Source: Macrolepiota albuminosa (lineage: Eukaryota > Basidiomycota > Agaricomycetes > Agaricales > Agaricaceae). From it: a DNA stretch of 64,000 bases. The stretch lies in assembly GCA_027475525.1 (NCBI GenBank), contig JAMWFC010000032.1, positions 1,798,001 to 1,862,000 of the forward strand, in the 5' to 3' direction. Position 1 is the first letter of the stretch. Every line of letters starts with the position of its first letter. The translations under genes were made by a program, and so were the position numbers. The notes under the pieces are model-generated. The model worked only from the letters and a program-made list of their open reading frames with translations, searched no databases and had not been told where the DNA came from. Shown piece by piece: positions 11,109 to 21,690 of the stretch.

Positions 11109-11884
11109 TGTCAGATTCTGCTGAGTCGGGGGCTTTCTGAAAAAGCAACACCCTTACAAGGCGGACTTGATCTATGGACACTCAGGTGTCTGGGACTCCG
11201 GGGCTGGACTCCAGGGCTCAAGATGTGAATAGGGGGGGATCTCCCAGGAAAAAAGACTTAATCCAGAGGTTTTTTGGGGGTTGGCGGTTGTGGGTTATGA
11301 AGGGGTTGAGTCAAGAACCAGGAGTTCTAAGATGAGACCGGATTAGTAAACTTTAAGTTGTGAAGTGCATACCAAACTCAGAGCACATGGTTGTTCAGGC
11401 ATGTCAGTTAAAGCATGCCAATCAGCATATACCAGTCAAACAGAGGGCATGCAAACAATCAGGTTAATATCAAGACTAGCGAATGCAACAGGGAACTATG
11501 CTATAAGTACTATGGGGCCAGGTCTGGGTCTCTGGGTTCCAGGGTGTCTGGGATAAGTTCTGGGAGGCATTGAGTAGCAGGAGGGGGACTGTATACCGGG
11601 ATTACATGTGTGGGGCACACGATCAATTGGCATGGAGGGAGTCATGATGCGTGCATGATGCGTAATGGCCAGAAGCAAGTAGCGTGATCCGATTGGTGAT
11701 CGTGGTTTGATGGTGGTTGATCTTGGAGTCTGTGATATGGGGTTGCCAGGAGTGCTGGGTGATAGCAGTCTTTGATGCGTGTGATGGAGGTGTCGGTAGT
11801 CATGATGGCAGGGCGTGTTTGTGGGGTCAGAGAGAGGGTTCCAGGGGTGTCCCAGGGTGGTCCTGGAGGGGAGGGGTTGTGACA
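11109..11884 (-). repeat. Solo LTR of family A nested in solo LTR B
   Basis: Reverse orientation: plus strand reads TGTCAGATTCTGCTGAG... to ...GGGGTTGTGACA. Flanks CTTCC (11104-11108) and CTCCC (11885-11889) are a 5-bp TSD with one C/T change. The undisturbed LTR B reads ...GGATCTCCCTCTGCC at this point. Confidence 0.92.
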
Positions 11885-13283
11885 CTCCCTCTGCCAGCTG
11901 TGTGACTGAGCCACAGCCTCTAGAGGTCGCCCTTACAGAGCTTGGGGTGTGATGCCCCAGTATGGTGCTTTGTATAAGGCATCCATCAAGGGAGGCAAAG
12001 TGGCCTCCTAGCCAGCTGACAGTCTAGAGGGGTGCAGAGCATCCCTCATGCCAGCAATAACAGCTGGTGAACGCACAGAAGCTCTCAATACAGAAACAAG
12101 TAGCAAGTTTCTGGCCAAAGCACTGACAGATAGCCTGGCCAGGCTCTCTCTGTTACAGCAGCTAGACATGCTGCACCAACTTGAGCCTAGCTCAGAAGAA
12201 GAGTTGTGTCCTCAATGTGACAAAGGAAAAGCACAGGCTGTCAAGCCTACTCACAACCAGGACTTTGTCCTGGCTTCCCTCCTTCAATGTCTGGGGGACA
12301 GCAGGTACAATGTACCCACAGACTTGTCATTCCTCCACGATGCGGAGGCTGTCATTCTCATCTGCCAGATGATGGACAACATAGATCACATGTATACTCA
12401 GTGCAAGACTGATCTTCTTGCCCTTTTGGCTGCTCATAAGCAGCAGACTACACCCCTGAGTTGGGACACTAACTCTAGCAAAAGAGTGCATTAGCAAGGA
12501 GTGGATGACGTGCCCTTCTACTCAACTTGATTGAGTGTTTCCATTCTCGGCTGGGAGGCTGGCCTAGGACAGGATATCCTCCCCTATGATGATGTCTCTG
12601 TCCCAGCTGCTCCCAGCTGATCCAGTGCCTCACCAGTGGTGCATCTGAGATCATGTCTTCATAACCATTATCCATGGTATCTACCATGCACTCTGAGGAG
12701 CAGAGTTCCTGAGGCGTCAGTGCATGCTCCACTGAGGCTAAGGCCTCTCAACCCCAAAAAGATCATCGGGGTAAGCAACCAGAAGGGCATGCCTACATCA
12801 ACATGCGCTTCCCTAAGGATGCTTCAAAAGGGGCCCCAGGGGCTAACATCCTCTTTTTACCTGCTATTTTGGTGGAGGGCCCCCCAGCTCAATATCCTCG
12901 TTTTGTGTGGGCAATGGACTCACATTCAGAGAATTCTGTTCTGGAGAGGCTGTTATCTCTGCCCTCTGACAATTATTGGTATGAGGAGCCTAAAGAGGCT
13001 TGCATGGAATTCCTGATGTCACACAAGACTATGGCACATGAAAGGCACAACAGTAATTGACAGGCCAAGATGGACCATTGTGCTAAGGAGAGTGCTAAAC
13101 AAGGAGCTGCCCTCCTCAAAGAGGAACTGGGTGCATCTCTGATGTGCTCAGCATTGTGATCCACCGTGATCACACTATTGAGTGGCAGAACTCATTCTTC
13201 AGTGTGGAGTTGGCTTCCCAGTTTTATTGGTCACAAGCAGCCAACACTATTTTTGTCAGGCAAGATGCTCATGCAGCCCAGGC

Positions 13284-14076
13284 TGTCATGACCCCTCCCA
13301 CCTGAAACCACTCCAGGACACCCCCAGATCCCCATCCAGGACTCCTCCACCAACCTCACAACACAACTCCTGCTATCATGACTGCCTTCACTGCCATTAT
13401 GCACATCAAGTCCCACCATCATGCACATCCCCTGACAGCCCCGCATCATGGACCCTGGGACAACCCACTGGCATGATGATCAATGATTGGATCACATCAA
13501 TCACCCTGGCTATCATGCATCACACATCACAGCCATCTCTCCACACCAATTGATCATGTGCTCTGCATGCACAATCCCCGGTATACAATTCCCCCTCCTC
13601 CCTCCGCTGCCCATTAACTTCCAGAACCACCCCAGACATCCTGGAACCCCTTAGGAACCTGGAGTAACCTCCACCAGTACTTAAAGAGTAGCTACCCACT
13701 TGTAGTAGACTAGTCTTGATATTACATTGATTGTTTGTGTGCCTTTTTGATTGACTGGTATGCTTTGACTGACACATTTTGACTGGCATGCTCAACTTAT
13801 TTGTGTGCTCTTGAGATTGGTACACACTTTGCGACTTAAAGTTTATTAATCCTGGTCTCATTTTAAAACCCCCAGTTCTCAACTCGACCTTAATCTCTTC
13901 ATCTTTTTGACTTCTCCTGATCCCTGGACTAAGTTCCTTATCCTGGAATCCTCTGTTTGCATCTTGAACCCCAGAGCACGGTCTGGAGTTCCAGACCACC
14001 TGAGTACATGTAGGTCAAGTCTGCCTCATAAGGGCATTGCTTTCCCAGAAAGCCCCCAACTCAGCAGAACCTGACA
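13284..14076 (+). repeat. Solo LTR of family A in ORF E copy 1
   Basis: Starts TGTCATGACCCC (CG of the parent changed to TG) and ends AGAACCTGACA. TSD CAGGC at 13279-13283 and 14077-14081. It splits the codons of ORF E between ...AQA and ...FEAE; the uninterrupted sequence is present in copy 2 near 44970-45010. Confidence 0.95.
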
Positions 14077-14814
14077 CAGGCCTTTGAGGCTGAGAAACCA
14101 GGCAATGTTGCACAGACACCCCACAATAGCAAGGTGTGTCAAGTTGCACCTTGGAGATTCCCCTGTAACTCTCAGGAACTTCAATGGCTCCATGCACTAG
14201 TGAACAACCAGTTTACACCAATTTGTCAGCATCAGTTGGGCTATCTGTTGCTCAACGAGTTCATGCGGGTGACTCTCAACTGTCACCCTACTGCCTGGGA
14301 CAGGACAATGTCCCAACTACTCGGCAATGCCCAATACCAGACAATTGCAGTACCCTTCACAAGCACTAAGGAGCAGGAGCAAGTCCAACATATGATTGCT
14401 CCTTCATAGATTTATCGCTGCAAGGAGAATAGAAGACTGGCCTTTGTAGGCCTAAACCCTCCCAACTCAAAGCAACCATTTGCTTTGGATTACCTGGGCT
14501 CTTATGCTCTACTATATAGGTGTCCTAGGACGTCCAACATGTGGACCAGTCTGGCCATGGACCATGCCATGCACATTCATTGGCACAGCCTATTTGGGTT
14601 TGCACTTGTATATGCTATTTGTGCCAGCTGCCTGTCCAAGTCCATGGTGCATAAGCATCTGGCCTATGTATTTGCATAGCCTGGCCTCTACAAAGAGGCC
14701 ATTGCTGACTATGAAGTGGTTATGAGGCAGCTATTTGTGCCTCTCCAGTCTCAAGACCTGACTTTTGAGGCTTGGGCTGTTGATATTCTGGAGGCATCTT
14801 TCTCTGTCTTCACC

Positions 14815-14935
14815 ATCTCAGACGTGATCTGTGTCCTCATTCATAATCAAATTCTAGTCACTTCCTCTGTCTTCACCACCTTGGATGTGATCCACATCCT
14901 CATTCATAACCAAATTCTGGTCAGCTGGGCTGACC
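14815..14935 (+). repeat. Imperfect 63-bp tandem duplication in ORF E copy 1
   Basis: The segment encoding ...TS.SVFT..DVI..LIHNQILV is present twice, offset by 63 bp with several substitutions. It is in frame (21 codons) and absent from copy 2. Unlike the 77-bp duplications it is diverged, so it is a real old duplication. Confidence 0.8.
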
Positions 14936-15480
14936 ACACATACATCTATGAGGTCACTTTCTTGGCCCACATCTTCTTCACTGACCACTGGCTTCAGCAG
15001 GAAGCTGAGGCAATCAATGATAAGAGGCTTCAATGCCTCAAACATTATAGGACTCCTCAGTCCCTTGCAGAGTAGGATGGGTGGCATGAGGCCACCATTG
15101 GCAATTATCAATGCCTGATGTTACAGCAGCAGGACAATTGCCATGCCTTTGACAATGCATTCTGAAATGGAATGTACCTCTTCATTGGGCAGAATATTCA
15201 TGCCTATGAACTTTGGATGTGCCACTATCCATCTGATGATGAGGATCTTCCTGAGCTCCAAGAACCAACAATAGGTCAAACTATTGACCCTACTCTCACA
15301 CTGTCCCTGCTCTGGGACTATGATGACTCCCTGCCACAGGCAGGGCCATCAGGCACCTCTCACGAGCCCACACCTGAGGATGACCTCCTCAACTATGACA
15401 TGGACAATGCCACTGCTGATTTATTCTGGGAGCCTGGGGACTCTCCAATAGCCCCTATTCCTGACTTACCAATGGCCTGA

Positions 15481-15880
15481 CCATCATGGTGCTTTGACCA
15501 TAATTTGGTCTGATTGGGGTGTGTGTAGTGTAGTGCACTATGTGGCCACAACCACATAGCTCTTAGTTAGTAGAAATAGATAAAATTACTTATAATAGAA
15601 TTTTATTTACATTATTATAAATACCTACATACATGCTGCTTATTAAGCAGCTTATTTTGTTCTGAACTACATAGTGTCAATAGACTGAACTGGTCAGATT
15701 CTGTGTGTGAATACTAAGCTATTTACTTCTGTAACTTCATTACAATATAAAACCTATGCATTTTGCACCTATAGCAGGCATTACACAGCTTAGTCATTGC
15801 TAAGCTTCTAGTTTCTTGCCGCATTTATTGCCACATCTCACTCATATTCACTTTCTCTTTCATTTAAGTGCATTTATTTG
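15481..15880 (+). repeat. 3' terminal region (probable LTR) of gypsy C copy 1
   Basis: Homologous to 43400-43650 on the minus strand. Both have TTTGGTCT.ATTGG, a TGTAGT/GTAGTCC stretch, a palindrome CTATGTGG(C)...CCACATAG and TGCTGCTTATTAAGCAGCTTA. Probably the 3' LTR, starting near 15518. The right end could not be fixed. Confidence 0.6.
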
Positions 15881-15928
15881 TTAGCACACTCTTCTTACTG
15901 CACTTTTTTACTGACTGCTCTCTTTAGG

Positions 15929-16230
15929 GCACCCTTCTTCCAGGCCAGTCCCTGCCCACCTTTGACTTCTTTGAACCCAGTGGCTCCCCACTACCCCCAC
16001 TACCTCCATGCAGAGAACTGCCCAACCCTCAGTAGGCTCCCAGACCCTTGCCAGGGGGCTATGGGTGACTCCTTGGGGGAGGCCCCCCAAGGATGGGGCA
16101 CCACTGCAGACACCTTCCTGCCTCAACAAGGAGAAGGGAACCACTACTACTATTACTACAATGCTGCCCCCCCTCTGCACAACCCAAACTCACAGAAAGA
16201 CACCAGAGATGCCCTTGCCAGAAAAGGTAA
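15929..16230 (+). pseudogene. Gag fragment of family A, CpG-depleted
   Basis: Encodes a piece matching gag of element A: ...GW-G-...F-PQ-G-GNHYYYYYNA..P..N and ...DALARKGKL. The poly-tyrosine motif at 16140-16160 is shared. It ends abruptly around 16230, where host-like kinase sequence begins. Nothing else of the element is present, so this is a rearranged or deleted insertion. The 5' boundary is uncertain. Confidence 0.7.
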
Positions 16231-16323
16231 GCTCTTCGAGCGAAACTCATTTGATCAATGCTTAAACCATTTCCCCTCATTCGCCACTTCATTAAACATG
16301 CCCTACGCCCACGTCAACATTAG

Positions 16324-17684
16324 AGGATCAAAGACTTTTCCAATGAAAATTTCGAGAGGATCGGCGAGAATAAACTCGTTGAGGAAGAGTACTTTGACGG
16401 GTACGAGGCAGGGTAGTATTATCCCGTCCATATTGGCGAAGTGTTCGCTTCCTGATACCAAGTCATTGGAAAGCTTGGCTATGGCAGAACTTCAACTGTA
16501 TGGCTCGCTCGAGACTTGAAGGAATGCCGCCACGTTTGCTTGAAGGTCTGCACCCTTTCATCCATCCTGGAGTCATACAACTTGCAAGAATTAGCTGCTT
16601 ACCAACGTCTCGAAAACGGCCCTAAAAACCATCCAGGTCGACACGGTATACGCGCTTTGTTAGACGAGTTCACGATCACTGGACCTGATGGCGAACATCA
16701 GTGTTTTGTTCACCCGCCGCTATGGGGCAACATAGGGAGCTTTTTGAGACTCCATCCCAAAGTCGACCGTCTGTTTCCTCCTATTCTTGCCTTTATGCTT
16801 TGGCGGTTCTTTCTTGCCCTCGATTATGCCCAAAAATGTACAGGTGCGGAAGTTGCTTCACTATACGTAATTTAAAAAACCTTGACTTGACCACATAGAC
16901 ATCAGCACGAGCAATGTGATGTTGACCATTACAGACCCTACCGTTCTTGAAAAGTTTGAGCAGGCTGAGCTAGAGAATCCATCACCAGGTAAAGAAGTTA
17001 ATGGAGGATTTATTTATCGTTCTCGTGAAATTGAATTTCCCGACGACTTCTGTGGCGTTCCCGTCATCTGTGACTTTGGACATGCAGTATGGGGCGGAGA
17101 AAAGCATGTTGATGACCCACAACCAGATAGGTATCGGTCACCAGAGGTTATCCTTGGGGTCCCCTGGAGTTATGAGGTTGATATCTGGAGCATTGCTTGT
17201 TTGGTAGGCAAAATGACACTAGCTTCTTTCCAGTAACTGATAAAGGTAATTCCAAGGTTTGGGATGTTTTCGAAGGCACAGGCCTATTCTATGGTATCGA
17301 TGATGAGCATTACGCATACCGCGGCCGCGCCCATTTAGCCGAAATGATCGCTCTCCTGGGGCCTCCGCCACCTGAGTTCCTTGCACAGGGCTCATTGATG
17401 TCCAAGTTCTTCTCTCCGGAGGGCAAGTGCACTCGTACTTTGATACTCTTGCCGCTTTTGACGACATTTGCGTTCCAGGTCAATTTATTGCTGAGGTAGA
17501 AGTTCCATCACCGACTTCTTTAGACGATGTGGAGACAACATTGACATTTTGGGCATTGGACGAAGAAGAAAGAGGACTGTTCCTACGGTTTATGAGCAAA
17601 ATCTTGCAGTGGGATCCGAAGGATAGACAGACACCGAAACAGCTGTTAGAGGATGAATGGATTAGGAAGCATTGTCCGCCTTGA
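16324..17684 (+). pseudogene. SRPK-like protein kinase, decayed
   Basis: Similar to the large agaricomycete family of SR-protein-kinase-like proteins. Exons: 16324-16843, 16899-17203, 17257-17422, 17479-17684; introns 55, 53 and 56 bases. Visible parts: YYPVHIGEVF, Gly-rich loop GKLGYGRTSTVWLARD, Lys in VCLKVC, ESYNLQELAAYQRLE, DFG (VICDFGHAVWG), YRSPEVILG, VDIWSIACLVWDVFEG, AHLAEMIALLGPPPPEF, and a C-terminal LLEDEWIRKHCPP. Damage: in-frame TAG at 16414, TGA at 16453 just before the kinase core, and an aberrant stretch around 16850-16898, where the family has the catalytic HTD motif split by an intron; only the DIS part is clear. The third intron has a GC donor (GCAAGT). The N-terminus is missing next to the gag scrap. 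Most likely a pseudogene. Confidence 0.82.
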
Positions 17685-18378
17685 AGCAGAGGAACCTAGA
17701 CTTTGTCACTTTAGACTACAATGAAAGACTACATGACTAGATACATATAGTTGACTGTCCCATATCATGACGCAACTTACACTGTTCAAGGATGACAGAG
17801 AGTGCATTGTTTAACCGGTCCGGAACTTTCCGATTCGAGATCATGTTATGTACTGTCTACTATGAGGAACACTTGGTCCGAGTCAAGAAATCAGTCTCGA
17901 CTGCACACAAATGCGACCAAAGTGCTTCATTTTTTCGTACCCAAGATGTTTGTCAAAAGAAGTGCACGTTGCGACGCGAGAAAGTACGTCTGTCGCCAGG
18001 AAGAAAGCTGTACACGCATGTTGTTTGCTTGACGACGCAAACATATATAGTGACCGTCTCGAGTGCGCTCAGGCTAGACAGCTCTGTCTTTGGGCTTCTC
18101 GCTCATACGAGGTCAATAAGTCCCCGGATGCTGAAAATAAGTCATTGACCCCACCCAGCTGGCCATGCTGGTACTTTTGTGTGCACATTTGATAATATCA
18201 TAGGAGGAAGACTGTTACCCTAAGGTCACCACCGAGAAATCATTCTGTACGATCACGTCTGATGATTGCCGAGAAATTCCTCTGGCCGTCAGCCCCTGGA
18301 TTCTTGTCCTGGTCAGCCACACGGGTGTATAAATACTTGGAAACTCTAGAGTTTTGAATTAGCGACAGGTGGGTAACC
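17685..18378. other. Intergenic, promoter side of the transporter
   Basis: Non-coding between the kinase stop and the transporter start. No ORF here shows codon-like conservation or a recognisable motif. The last 60 bases hold a TATA-like box. Confidence 0.6.
18328..18335 (+). promoter_or_regulatory. TATA-like box of the transporter gene
   Basis: TATAAATA 51 bases before the ATG at 18379, in a suitable position for a core promoter. Inferred from sequence only. Confidence 0.5.
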
Positions 18379-20904
18379 ATGTCGCGAGAGACAGAGATGC
18401 ACAGTCACAACGAGAAGGCTTTAGTCGAGTTCCATGAATCCGCGACATTTGACTTTGGCGGCGATTCTAAGCTTCCTCCGCCTCCCAAGCTTACCGAAGC
18501 ACAGGAAAAGAAGCTGTACAGGAAGATTGACGCGCGCCTTATGCCTATCTTAGCTCTATTATATTTATTCTCCTTCATTGATCGAGGCGAGTTTCTCTTT
18601 CGTTCTGTCCGCCTACGATCTGATTTTCTATATAAAGGCAACATTGGCACGTCGTATCTACTTATGCTCTCATATTCAAAATGAAATTCGCAAAAAAGGA
18701 AATGCAAAGTTGCAGGGGTTAGTGACTCAACTCAACCTGACTGGGAATCAATACAATATTGCCTTGGTGTGTTTTGCTTCATATTTTTGAACTTCTCATC
18801 TTATTGAGGCTTATTCAGACTATGTACTTCATCGTGGGTCCTGCGAATCAATCTTCACCTGGAGAAAACCAATCTTTCTCTTCCAGCCATACTGTATCTT
18901 CGAATGCCCTGCCAAGTACGTGTATATCGCAGTCCATGGGATGTACTAACCAGTATTACAGCCTTGTGCTCAAGAAATTCAGGCCATCGAGGTGTTTTTT
19001 TTTCATCCTCTATATTCTGATGATGAGCTCTGACGATCCGTTAAGATGGTTACCAGGGATCACCGTGCGTTGTCTTTCATCCTCAGAAGTTGATGCTGAG
19101 TTCATTTTGCGTAATAGATTTTGTGGGGTATCGTTATGTGAGGACTTTCTGTGACGAGTCTGATACAAAACTGACTGGCAGACCTTGTAAGAACAATGAT
19201 GGGAATAGTGAAGACGTAAGTCCAAATGCGTGGATTATCGAAGATTCGAATGATGAGTCATCTAGCTACCCTCAACTCGTTGGTGTCCGGATTTGTCTTG
19301 GTGTCGCCGAAGCAGGTCTTTTCCCCGGAGTTGTATACTAGTATGTGGTTGAATCAAGAGAAACTGCTCATGCAGATACTAAACATTATGCAATAGCCTA
19401 AGCATATGGTACCCGCGCTACAAATTGCAATATCGAATAGGCCTGTTTTTCGGAGCTGCGTCTGTAGCAGGTGCCTTCTCTGGTCTTTTGGCATTCGGTA
19501 TCGGTCACATGAACGGTGTTGGAGGTCTTCAGGGATGGTCGTGGATCTTTGTACGTTATCAATTCAACCCATTTTTCAGGCTTGGATTGATACTCAAACA
19601 GATTTTGGAGGGTATCTTGACGGTCCTTGCAGGTATACTCGCTCTCTCAGGCAAGCCGAAGGACCTTGAATTCCCTGTTAAGGGCGTTAATAACCTCTTT
19701 GCTAGTGATGGTGGATTTTCCCGCCACTGCAGGCTTTTTGACACTTGAAGAGCGTTCTTACGTCGTTTGGAAGAAAAGTGTGTTGACCTATACCCTCTCG
19801 GTCGCTCAAATAAATTGATCAACCGGTAGAATACGACAACTCTTTAGTCGGCGAAGAGGAGCACTTCGAGATGCGTCACTTCTGGTCCGCTATTGGGGAT
19901 TGGCAAGTGTGGCTTCACATCTTGATATTCATGTCGGTCATTGCTCCACGTAAGTTTATTTTGCGGCCCAGCCTTTGTACTACAGACTCAGAGCTTTCCG
20001 AGTGTCTGGAATTACGCTCTTCTTGCCGTGAGTGTTATTGAATGCTTCTTATGCTATGGATTACTGACGTACAGCCCATGTTTAGGAGCATCATCCACTC
20101 GTTCGTGATTCCTGTTCGAACTCGGATCCTCCAAGATCTTTGATCCTCTTGCAGTTTCGGTTATTCCACGCCAGTCAGTCAGCTTTTGACAGTACCACCA
20201 TATGTCTTCGCCAGTAAGTTGAAAAATCTCTTCTTGTTTGTTAATTTCCTCGATCGTCTGGCAGCTATCATTCTATATATTTTTGCCTATTTATCCGACA
20301 AGATTAAGATGCGCTCGCCTTTCATTCTAGCGGGACTGCTCATGTGTGCCTTTGGATTTGCTATTAATATATCCAACGTGGCTCATGGGGTCAAGTATTT
20401 CGGTACCTTCTTCGTTGTCGCGGGGTCATACTCTGCTTTCCCTGGAGTCGTAGCTTGGTATGCATCTTTTGGTATGAAAACTTCAGAAGTTGTTTCGCCT
20501 GACCTACACTGATAGGTTGGGAAATAACCTCGCTGGTCAATACAAGCGTGGAATCGGTATGGCCTTGCATATTGGTATCGGGAACTTTAGCGCTGCCTTC
20601 GCGTGTAACATTTATCGCGATCAAGATGCTCCTCGCTACATTCTTGGACGTATGTAAATAGTTCATATCAACTTTTTTTCTAGCTGACATGACATCTGTT
20701 CTGATTTCAGATGGTATGGAGCTCATGTTCGTCGGGATTGGCTTCATCTGTCTTCCAATTGCTGTCTTGTCCTACATTAGGATCAACAACAAGCGGGACG
20801 CCCTCGAGAAAGCGCGAGAAAAAAGTGGTGAATTGAGCAAATTTACAGCTGCGGAACTTCGGAGACTGGGCGACAGGGCTCCCGACTTCAGATATACTCT
20901 GTGA
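18379..20904 (+). CDS. MFS transporter, Dal5/allantoate permease (ACS) type, 503 aa, 20 exons
   Basis: A hand-built model gives 1512 coding bases. Exons: 18379-18586, 18638-18646, 18699-18766, 18819-18833, 18887-18915, 18962-18991, 19046-19064, 19118-19137, 19192-19215, 19266-19340, 19397-19550, 19602-19650, 19706-19777, 19830-19949, 20003-20027, 20086-20100, 20155-20213, 20265-20457, 20516-20649, 20711-20904. The protein has a cytosolic N-terminus (KLYRKIDARLMPILALLYL), DRGNIGNAKLQGL after TM1, LVLKKFRPSRWLPGIT, VGVRICLGVAEAGLFPGV, FFGAASVAGAFSGLLAFGIG, GYSTPVSQLLTVPPY and a cytosolic C-terminus: the usual ~12-TM plan of this plasma-membrane anion:cation symporter family. The substrate is not predictable (allantoate, nicotinate or similar carboxylates). 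The frame is open across all exons, with no stop. Introns 1, 2 and 12 have GC donors. Exon 2 is a 9-base microexon. Confidence 0.88.
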
Positions 20905-21515
20905 TTATGACAACGATTTGGCCATCAGCAAAAAAATCAATTTTAATGTCTGGCCATATATGGCTTGGGGACCTGTTGGTTGAGGGTAACATCAAGCTCA
21001 GATAATAGATAGCTATATAATTCAAAAACCAGAAACACTGGTCATTATAATCTCAATTTCAGGCTAACTGCTCGAAAGTCATCAAAAGACATTCTGACTT
21101 TTCCAAGTCTTCTAACAACATCATAAGGCAATAAGAGCTGACCGTGGAGAATGCAAGGGTGGCCGCGAAAGGCAGGAAAGCTGACCGAAGACGAATAAAA
21201 GCTGACCGTCGAAGAAGAACGCGACAAAACACGACTTGTTTATTTGGTTACGTACATGTCTATGTGTGTTGCTTTCGCCCGTGGCTTCACTCAGTAAGGC
21301 TTAAGTACGCGTTGATACCCATTGTATTTGAACGTATGTATTCTAATAACATTTCATTGTGGCTGTCATTTCTTTGGGCAAAGGAACCGCAGGTTCCTTC
21401 GCTCGAAACATCGAATCTGCAGGGGGTCCGAGGTGAGCTTGCAAATCCCTAATGTTAGGAGCTCCGCGACGCGTTGTGCTCAACGCGGACCCCCTATAGA
21501 AGGAGCTGTACTCAC
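20905..21515. other. Intergenic, no gene seen
   Basis: AT-rich after the transporter, with a short stretch repeating AGCTGACCG (21135-21210). At 21420-21497 a 10-bp inverted repeat, AGGGGGTCCG and CGGACCCCCT, brackets about 55 bases next to the recombinase fragment. No coding region is supported. Confidence 0.5.
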
Positions 21516-21690
21516 CTAGCGGATTAGTGTAATTCGTGTGAATTCCTCAAGGGCCGGACATTCCTGCATGTATGGTGCCAGCACTAGCGCGTGCTTGCGC
21601 AGATACAGCGCAAAGGCGTCGCTGCTCCATCGTCCGATGTTTTTGACAACGTCTAGCGGCAGAACCCGTAGTAGGTACTCTAAGACCGAC
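21516..21690 (-). pseudogene. C-terminal fragment of a tyrosine recombinase (Crypton/DIRS-like)
   Basis: On the minus strand an open stretch reads DVVKNIGRWSSDAFALYLRK followed by HALVLAPYMQECPALEEF and a stop at 21516-21518. GRW-SSDAF--Y-R is the C-terminal signature of tyrosine recombinases, with the Tyr of YLRKH in the place of the catalytic nucleophile. It is moderately GC-rich in AT-rich surroundings. The rest of the catalytic domain was not found upstream (21690-21860), so this is a relic of a mobile YR element or a captured exon. Confidence 0.6.

Larger units (their letters stand above)
10582..11937 (+). repeat. Solo LTR of family B, with a solo LTR A nested in it
   Basis: Starts TGTCAGGGGACTCC and ends GGTCGCCCTTACA, the same ends as the LTRs of element B at 27780 and 33737. 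It is flanked by GAGCT at 10577-10581 and 11938-11942, a perfect 5-bp TSD. Length 1356 bp. Subtracting the nested LTR A with its TSD (781) and one 77-bp duplication leaves 498, against 499 for the intact LTR B. Confidence 0.95.
10085..15480 (+). pseudogene. ORF E, copy 1: large unknown ORF 3' of pol, interrupted by LTRs
   Basis: Begins MDNMPMDPIEQQQQQ just after pol and ends ...PIPDLPMA at 15478. Pieces in order: Gln-rich start 10085-10581; solo LTR B; 11938-12494 with a helical segment; 12530-13283 (FVWAMDSHSENSVLERLLS, SHKTMAHERHN); solo LTR A; 14077-15073 (VNNQFTPICQHQLGYLLLNEF, LDYLGSYALLYR, MHIHWHSLFGFALVYAICAS, SWADHTY.YEVTFLAHIFF); acidic C-terminus 15172-15478. Many stops and frame changes occur. 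The copy on the minus strand matches throughout, including across both LTR insertion points, so the LTRs clearly interrupt one protein. I do not recognise the family. Hydrophobic stretches near 14550-14650 could be membrane-associated, but this is weak. No catalytic motif was seen. Confidence 0.75.
9279..15880 (+). mobile_element. Ty3/gypsy element C, copy 1 (3' half only)
   Basis: CpG-poor remnant that begins in the integrase, where element A inserted, and runs through the end of pol, ORF E and a 3' terminal region. A second, independent copy on the minus strand (43400-60710) has the same order: integrase, chromo-like end, Gln-rich ORF start, ORF E body, same 3' tail. This copy was later hit by a solo LTR B (TSD GAGCT), a solo LTR A inside that, and a second solo LTR A (TSD CAGGC). 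The 5' part lies left of the window, beyond element A. Confidence 0.85.

Noticed and set aside
14815..14935. Possible assembly duplication in ORF E copy 1
   Set aside because: Period 63, diverged and in frame; a genuine old duplication, unlike the 77-bp set.
10085..15480. ORF E as an envelope gene
   Set aside because: Only the position suggests it. No signal peptide, cleavage site, fusion peptide or clear membrane anchor is visible, so no function is assigned.
17792..18192. Overlapping ORFs between the kinase and the transporter
   Set aside because: Three overlapping frames without motifs or splice logic in a normal-sized intergenic region; treated as chance.
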